Source of the DNA: Chlamydomonas sphaeroides
Lineage: Eukaryota > Chlorophyta > Chlorophyceae > Chlamydomonadales > Chlamydomonadaceae
Length of the DNA stretch: 15,965 bases
Assembly: GCA_001662425.1 (NCBI GenBank)
Contig: BDDC01000113.1
Coordinates: forward strand, 22,287 to 38,251
Direction: 5' to 3'
Positions 15,301 to 15,965 of this stretch are shown in pieces. The notes under the pieces are model-generated. The model was not told the origin of the DNA and did not search any database. It saw only the letters and a list, made by a program, of their open reading frames with translations. Each line of letters starts with the position of its first letter. Position 1 is the first letter of the stretch. The position numbers were made by a program, and so were the translations under genes.

Positions 15301-15965
15301 TCGTGTTGGTCGAGGAGGGGCGCAGTGAGGTGCCCTGGAGGGCCACAGCCATCTGGGCCCCGGGGCAGGAGAAGGAGAAGAGGCTCGTGGCTTGGCAGGA
15401 GCCGGCTGCTTCGCCAAGAAACTCGCGCTTGCCGTCGCCGCAGACGACGCCGACCTGAGGATGCGAAAATTGGGTGATACGGCATGATTACATCCATCCC
15501 TCGGTACGGTGGCACCTAACAGCAAGCCTTAGACTGCCGCCTTACCGAGCATATACCGCCAGACCCGGCCTCCCCTGTAACACCTTTGACTCCAACCGGA
15601 CCGCAGTCCACACCAAGAACAACGAATGCATCGGACTGCTCGCCCCACAGCCGCTGCTCTGCGCCGGCTGCCAAGCCCACACACGTGACGCCCAAGTCGA
15701 GGATGGCTCCAGTGGGGCTGACGACCAGGCTGACGCTCTGCAGCAGTGTTGCTGCCGAGTCCCGCCGGCAGGCGAGGCTGAATGGGGAAGGCACGAAGGA
15801 GGCGCCGGCAGGCAACGGCAGACCAAACAAGGGGCTTGCCACCGGTGGTGGCGAGACGGGCTCCCCATCCGCACTCAGCTCCAATGCCATGGCTCCGGCA
15901 GTGAAGAGCGCGTCGCTGCGGAAGCAGGTGCGCAGCCCGGTCGATGTCAAGTCGACATTGTCGAT
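1..15965 (-). CDS. Partial multi-exon gene for a giant secreted mosaic lectin: CP repeats, Pro-rich linker, C-type lectin, discoidin (F5/8C), VMO-I and WSC domains
   Basis: A single minus-strand gene fills the window, and both ends lie outside it. I reconstructed about 68 exons by hand. Each junction was accepted only if it had GT (four times GC) and AG at the intron ends, a preserved reading phase, and a domain motif that reads across the splice. The modules are CP...C repeats, a PPSPPPP linker, lectin domains, four F5/8 type C domains, a VMO-I-like domain and WSC. All are extracellular and mostly glycan- or surface-binding. Potential N-glycosylation sites (NVT, NAT, NFT, NGT, NRS) are frequent. 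Known of these families: cell-surface or matrix binding. Inferred: an algal wall, extracellular-matrix or recognition protein. Three places are unresolved (14281-14344, 1729-1990, 1501-1513). Two or more adjacent genes cannot be fully excluded, but no internal stop followed by a new start is needed anywhere. Confidence 0.75.
436..1053 (-). CDS. WSC domain (exons 63-67)
   Basis: Exons are at 974-1053, 863-908, 715-770, 575-640 and 436-478, with phases 1, 0, 1, 0, 0, 1, all consistent. The domain reads LLGCYEDKFDERFPTLLL, MTPQLCGVLARRAG joined to FALYALSLGRHCWAGTDE, GCDASCPGDSNQ joined to TCGAADTFAVYRAQ. It has the WSC landmarks: GCY at the start, MT...C, the GF...GxxCW segment, the GC...CPGD and QTCG pairs, and a final hydrophobic Y. 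WSC domains are small, Cys-rich and carbohydrate-binding; they occur in yeast wall sensors, polycystins and algal wall proteins. Introns fall between successive Cys segments. Confidence 0.88.
1193..2190 (-). CDS. F5/8 type C (discoidin) domain D (exons 57-62), with two defects
   Basis: The end of exon 57 (LYNVAFK) joins exon 58 (1991-2051: NAFASSAVNTLV, KTVDG). Exon 59 is tentative (1910-1952, YALTACFTH). Exon 60 (1623-1728) gives RPWLAIDLS and IERIEVALRNE. Exon 61 (1414-1521) gives VGNQSMASAADA and GNPIVWRQ. Exon 62 (1193-1312) gives GEWFTISLS, GNWVVFQF, AEVKVFGLP. The intron around 1953-1990 would be implausibly short (38 nt). Exon 61 needs a one-base loss, or two-base gain, between its acceptor at 1522 and VGNQ. 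Exon 62 ends at a GC donor (ACAG|GCAAGA). Unlike A-C, this copy has few micro-exons and looks like a separate lineage. Confidence 0.7.
2213..3351 (-). CDS. VMO-I-like (vitelline membrane outer layer) three-repeat domain (exons 52-57)
   Basis: Exons are the 3' part of 3128-3579, then 2947-2995, 2741-2802, 2573-2642, 2375-2437 and 2161-2258. Three repeats of the VMO-I kind are readable. The first is LCPVGRFVRGIY...GVMAMTLWC. The second is RYNHAVGMA joined to VWGGSLDGDAMG and ITNVALIC. The third is LLGEVRCP joined to AHHYVCGYSTTAQAPLG, then DRGD joined to DTGLSTIVMLC. Known VMO-I proteins have three such Greek-key repeats with a GDDT...I..(L/F)C ending. The third copy fits best. The usual context is animal egg or mucosal layers. 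Here it is fused to lectin domains, so a structural or glycan-binding role in the algal matrix is inferred. All phases match. Confidence 0.75.
3415..3860 (-). CDS. C-type lectin domain 7, N-terminal half (exons 51-52)
   Basis: The half-domain runs from YALYDITTDFDAAENFC, GGGSLAWFANPQDAG, across an intron at 3580-3696, to NAWFGANN, RWVYSVDG. The 117-nt intron has GTAAGG and CGCAG borders, phase 0 on both sides, and no in-frame stop, so an uninterrupted frame also exists. I prefer splicing because DAGR joined to VGRML restores the usual spacing of the fold. No third Cys or closing Cys pair is seen before the VMO-I-like module begins, so only the first half of the lectin fold is present. Confidence 0.75.
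3873..4391 (-). CDS. C-type lectin domain 6 (exons 50-51), complete
   Basis: The 3' part of exon 50 and the 5' part of exon 51 (3697-4010) join in phase 1 at ACTG|GTGAGC and CCCAG|GCAAC. The domain reads MFDQPRAQALC, GGTLAELATSEAS, the core EAWVGLTSS, GVWRWAST, AWLPGQPS, SVNATG joined to NTFDVRTS, REDCAMAVY, GWRDAPC and RPLCMIN. All the structural landmarks are present. GQPS replaces the QPD triplet of galactose-type lectins, so calcium-dependent sugar binding is uncertain. A sequon (NAT) spans the splice. Confidence 0.87.
   Translation of the reverse strand, partial: KAIVAAYNGMFDQPRAQALCEAVGGTLAELATSEASQNLAVLANNLAAQFASLLSTDGGQLEAWVGLTSSVTETGVWRWASTNEEAMSIAWLPGQPSAGVLASADAVGSVNATGEQHLRCAGSLGSQATHLTCVPHCVMQACGRTALWLSTLTAPWAGGTRPAAAPGRGPCA
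4475..4860 (-). CDS. C-type lectin domain 5, C-terminal half (exons 49-50)
   Basis: Exon 49 (4763-4860) and the 5' part of exon 50 (4052-4597) join in phase 1. They read YSASNPLLYITTTA, TPFNHRWAPG joined to APLASV, then RDCAMLD, GFYDVTC and HRVSC. This is the RWAPGxP, third Cys and closing Cys pair of a C-type lectin fold, without the first helix and GG turn. Exon 49 starts at a GCTCAG|GTACTC acceptor. Exon 50 starts at GTCCACAG|GCGCTCC. Other acceptors nearby give the wrong frame. It may be a truncated copy of the neighbouring complete domains. Confidence 0.72.
4948..5665 (-). CDS. C-type lectin domain 4 (exons 46-48), complete
   Basis: Exons are at 5384-5665, 5151-5292 and 4948-5028, joined in phases 1 and 2. 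The fold is complete: FQVHATSRSWADAHAHC, GLASFGSAAEY, the core LLHIGLND, GTWRWADNQPF, GEWV, GCSAVVVYC, WHKWIDVAC and SLCVLE. An acidic insert, DEDYEDTDYED, sits in the loop before the core IGL strand. The WADNQP segment sits where ligand-site residues lie in calcium-binding lectins, but no EPN or QPD triplet is present. Exon 47 ends in TGGGGCGG|GTAGG, and reading through it would give an immediate TAG. Confidence 0.86.
5751..6182 (-). CDS. C-type lectin C-terminal half (exons 44-45)
   Basis: Exon 44 (6094-6182) supplies FQLFAELTHC and a linker. Exon 45 (5751-6015) follows after an 78-nt intron in phase 0. It encodes FTVFGEEAS, YSWSKDWWDD, YTAWGPAQP, ADCVVIQSTGC, WVNVQC and the closing SYPHICE. 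These are the later half of a C-type lectin fold: WxxGxxP, the third Cys, and the last Cys pair. The typical first half, with an A...C...GG.LA helix and turn, is not evident. The domain may therefore be degenerate, or it may pair with the N-terminal half found before the three discoidin domains. The donor CGAG|GTACGC is in phase 1. Confidence 0.72.
6150..7556 (-). CDS. F5/8 type C (discoidin) domain C (exons 36-44)
   Basis: Exons are at 7464-7556, 7293-7363, 7112-7192, 6950-6985 (36 nt), 6646-6697, 6475-6542, 6332-6347 (16 nt), 6215-6239 (25 nt) and 6094-6182. Exon 36 finishes domain B (VFGLR) and starts domain C (TGSPVYASSAVSG). Then come DPATDFISDNDGGRPWWE joined to MSINLQRAFVLSHFEI, TSRGEAIYNI joined to R-NSELRVG, NINRNPLVWKQ, PVDVTYGRG, VIGANLFRAAVGQ joined to WVTFQ, and NFAQATQT. 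The intron after exon 40 uses a GC donor (AAGCAG|GCACGT). The C-terminal strand is less clear than in A and B, and exon 44 slides into the next lectin half without an obvious VFG or VWG end. Confidence 0.82.
6723..6747. repeat. Short inverted repeat in the intron between exons 39 and 40
   Basis: GGCTTGCT and AGCAAGCC form an eight-base inverted pair a few bases apart inside the 252-nt intron 6698-6949. It could form a small hairpin. No function can be assigned. Confidence 0.5.
7675..9145 (-). CDS. F5/8 type C (discoidin) domain B (exons 25-35)
   Basis: Exons are at 9077-9145, 8968-8979 (12 nt, optional), 8859-8877 (19 nt), 8663-8741, 8498-8550, 8350-8401, 8192-8263, 8024-8027 (4 nt), 7902-7926, 7785-7807 and 7675-7689 (15 nt). 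The domain reads AAYGSSIAPG, SPSRAVDGDE, SIYRSD, DPFLSIDLGS, ITALRIR, RLVCCDF, RVEIRIG, WITSSSSRQYIDQNR, LVWNES, SVIDLAG, GRW, VTIQNMDP, ENYLE, VLELQ. Two introns use GC donors (after 8663 and after 7675). The 12-nt exon encodes SSAN in phase 0 on both sides, so its inclusion cannot be decided from phase. Function is as for domain A. Confidence 0.83.
8024..8027 (-). CDS. 4-nt micro-exon (exon 32) completing the GRW motif of discoidin domain B
   Basis: Exon 31 ends in phase 2 with ...GGA CG|GTGCGAATT. The next clear exon starts in phase 0 (GTG ACG ATT CAA). Joining them directly gives an immediate TGA. Inside the intron, TCTTGGCGCAG|CTGG|GTAAGCC supplies exactly four bases between a good acceptor and a good donor. 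They complete Arg (CG+C) and add Trp (TGG), producing GRW-VTIQ. That is the residue expected there, because domain A has GR-YITL and domain C has GQ-WVTF. It is inferred from sequence logic alone. Confidence 0.72.
9223..10656 (-). CDS. F5/8 type C (discoidin) domain A (exons 16-24)
   Basis: Exons are at 10508-10656, 10274-10297 (24 nt), 10082-10129, 9976-9996 (21 nt), 9802-9872, 9628-9714, 9451-9496, 9335-9349 (15 nt) and 9223-9255 (33 nt). All phases agree. The domain reads MVNLAAGRPVTS, EARKAVDGD, PWLQ joined to VDMLGW, FTVHL joined to RPDCCVE, then SQVRVGMTKITS, SLVWEQ, DITLAAL, GR joined to YITLSL, TLE joined to LREFQ, then VWG. The order matches the family: NLA.GRPV, AVDG, PWLQVD, V.VG, LVW, GRYVTL. 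Such domains bind glycans or membrane surfaces. The micro-exons were accepted because each supplies the residues the family expects at that point. Confidence 0.85.
10776..11039 (-). CDS. C-type lectin domain 3, N-terminal half only (exon 15)
   Basis: The exon follows the acceptor CTGTTTCAG|GC, phase 1 in and phase 1 out. It encodes a linker (LALRSASAGTQVG), then a lectin N-terminal half: YEAFAHC, IGGTVASV, YSEYASLV and the core TYTWIGLR-like segment (SYTWIGLRAG). I place the donor at GGCG|GTACGACG. It joins exon 16 in phase and leads straight into a discoidin domain. Reading on past this donor gives a stop after about 20 codons (CNAVAVCVPG...). That stop would end the gene, but the perfect phase match and domain continuity downstream argue for splicing. 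Confidence 0.68.
11158..11610 (-). CDS. C-type lectin domain 2, N-terminal half only (exons 13-14)
   Basis: The half-domain is carried by the 3' part of exon 13 and exon 14 (11158-11326). It has the start VLSVYDVK, helix 1 GDASAFC, the GGGLASF turn, YEIDSLA, and the core TLWTSLTN. It then stops. Exon 15 joins in phase 1 and contains no WxxG(E/Q)P segment or closing Cys pair. The 118-nt intron (11040-11157) leaves no room for the missing half. Either the domain is truncated in the protein or it depends on a neighbouring half. The sequence supports a real loss of about half of the fold rather than a missed exon. Confidence 0.72.
11647..12572 (-). CDS. C-type lectin domain 1 (exons 10-13), complete
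   Basis: The domain is spread over the 3' end of exon 10, exon 11 (12122-12159, 38 nt), exon 12 (11809-12015) and the 5' part of exon 13 (11546-11712). The fold signature is complete. It has helix 1 AWNQALELC, the GGSLLTYATN turn continuing EWDRVADM, the core FWLGVRR, YRFMDGS, then PWAAGEP, the third Cys in EDCIETM, and LWVDQPC with the closing LPLC. The GEP and WVD positions correspond to the EPN and WND sites of calcium-dependent sugar-binding lectins. The EPN triplet itself reads EPL, so calcium-dependent sugar specificity is uncertain. The acceptor of exon 11 directly follows a GT-repeat (GTGTGTGTCGCAG). Confidence 0.85.
12165..12178. repeat. (AC)7 microsatellite at the acceptor side of intron 10
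   Basis: There are seven AC units on the plus strand. They form the GT-rich tract directly upstream of the exon 11 acceptor on the transcript. Confidence 0.9.
12501..12512. repeat. (AC)6 microsatellite at the donor side of intron 10
   Basis: There are six AC units on the plus strand, preceded by GCGCGC. They lie about 12 nt downstream of the exon 10 donor on the transcript. Confidence 0.88.
12525..14647 (-). CDS. Exons 3-10: array of about six further CP...C repeats
   Basis: Exons are at 14345-14647, 14141-14280, 13969-14060, 13614-13810, 13303-13474, 13108-13226, 12847-12993 and 12525-12706. Every phase matches except the poorly defined exon 3/4 border. Each repeat has a Cys-Pro strand and a second hydrophobic strand ending in Cys. 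Examples are LQCPGGAPVTAIHT with LISLSITC, ACPAGIAGVV with VLSITPLC, VCPAWTVASGVTAL with MGLKLIC, ECPLGSKAVAVSAL with SLSFEC, and SCPLGVSAMRLEP. Introns often fall between the two Cys strands. The pattern CP-x(2-4)-G-V-x-x-L...C resembles VMO-I/jacalin-like beta-prism strands, so a carbohydrate-binding or structural role is plausible. The family is not identified. N-glycosylation sequons occur (SNVT, TNAT, SNFT, INTT). Confidence 0.75.
14723..15454 (-). CDS. Exon 2: CP...C repeats flanking a long proline/serine-rich linker
   Basis: The exon has 244 codons. It follows the acceptor ATCCTCAG|GTCGGC and ends at CAG|GTACGA, phase 0 on both sides. It opens VGVVCGDGKREF and carries a repeat (LFSFSCPGAQ then LATLQLVC). 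A 71-residue Pro/Ser/Arg linker follows, and then another repeat (AIACPRGYVLGVL then VMGLSGRC). The linker sits between two copies of the same repeat. This is the head-rod-head layout known from pherophorin-type proteins of volvocine algae, although the flanking domains here are not obviously pherophorin domains. The motif MPVCPNCSP directly after the linker gives a Cys pair that could stabilise the domain edge. Confidence 0.8.
15035..15247 (-). repeat. Proline/serine-rich (hydroxyproline-type) linker-coding tract
   Basis: This tract encodes about 71 residues made almost only of Pro, Ser and Arg in PPSPPP, SPPPP and RPPSP units. In volvocine algae such tracts become hydroxyproline-rich, are arabinosylated, and form rigid rods in cell-wall glycoproteins. 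On the plus strand the same bases read as a Gly-rich open frame, which is an artefact. The tract is low-complexity and prone to length change and assembly error. Confidence 0.9.
15546..15965 (-). CDS. Exon 1 (5' partial): first CP...C-type repeat region
   Basis: The frame is open from the window edge (IDNVDLTSTGLRTCF) to a strong donor, TCG|GTAAGG, in phase 0, giving 140 codons. It carries the first copy of a repeat seen throughout the N-terminal half: a hydrophobic strand ending in Cys (SPFSLAC), a variable stretch, then a hydrophobic strand ending in Cys (LDLGVTC). A second Cys-containing strand follows (FVVLGVDC). The layout resembles the beta-strand repeats of VMO-I and jacalin-like prisms, but I cannot assign a named family. 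There is no signal peptide here, so the true start lies upstream of the window. Confidence 0.72.

Noticed and set aside
15000..15458. Gly-rich plus-strand open frame of about 150 codons
   Set aside because: It is the antisense of the Pro-rich linker. It has no domain, and the minus strand has the phase-consistent exons.
1..15965. Bacterial operon, phage, CRISPR array or transposon
   Set aside because: There are no ribosome-site-spaced frames, spaced direct repeats, integrase or transposase motifs, or terminal repeats. The coding signal is intron-split.

Overview
The window reads as nuclear DNA of a chlamydomonadalean (volvocine-type) green alga. It is GC-rich. Protein-coding similarity is broken into dozens of short blocks joined by GT-AG introns, mostly about 60-250 nt. 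One exon encodes a long Ser/Pro linker of the PPSPPPP kind typical of volvocine cell-wall and extracellular-matrix glycoproteins. The organism call is inference; no marker gene is present.

I find one gene. It lies on the minus strand, enters at 15965 and leaves at 1, so neither the start nor the stop codon is here. I traced about 68 exons by asking each junction for a splice donor, a splice acceptor, a matching reading phase and a sensible domain sequence. Nearly all junctions pass. Three are weak: the exon 3/4 junction (14281-14344), the missing or tentative exon of the fourth discoidin domain (about 1729-1990), and an apparent frameshift at about 1501-1513.

In transcript order the product is a secreted mosaic. 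It begins with an array of about nine CP...C repeats of roughly 40-60 residues, interrupted by a 71-residue Pro/Ser linker. Next come C-type lectin domain 1 and two lectin N-terminal halves, then three tandem F5/8 type C (discoidin) domains, then a lectin C-terminal half. A complete lectin domain, another C-terminal half, a second complete domain and a lectin N-terminal half follow. The last part is a three-repeat VMO-I-like domain, a fourth discoidin domain, a WSC domain and an unrecognised stretch that is open to the window edge. Almost every module is a carbohydrate- or surface-binding fold, so the likely role is a cell-wall, extracellular-matrix or recognition protein. No enzyme domain or membrane anchor is visible.

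The most unusual feature is the splicing. The three tandem discoidin domains are built largely from micro-exons of 12-36 nt, including one of 4 nt (8024-8027). Four introns appear to use GC donors. The plus strand shows only shadows of this gene. No tRNA, rRNA, CRISPR array, transposon, promoter or terminator was recognised.
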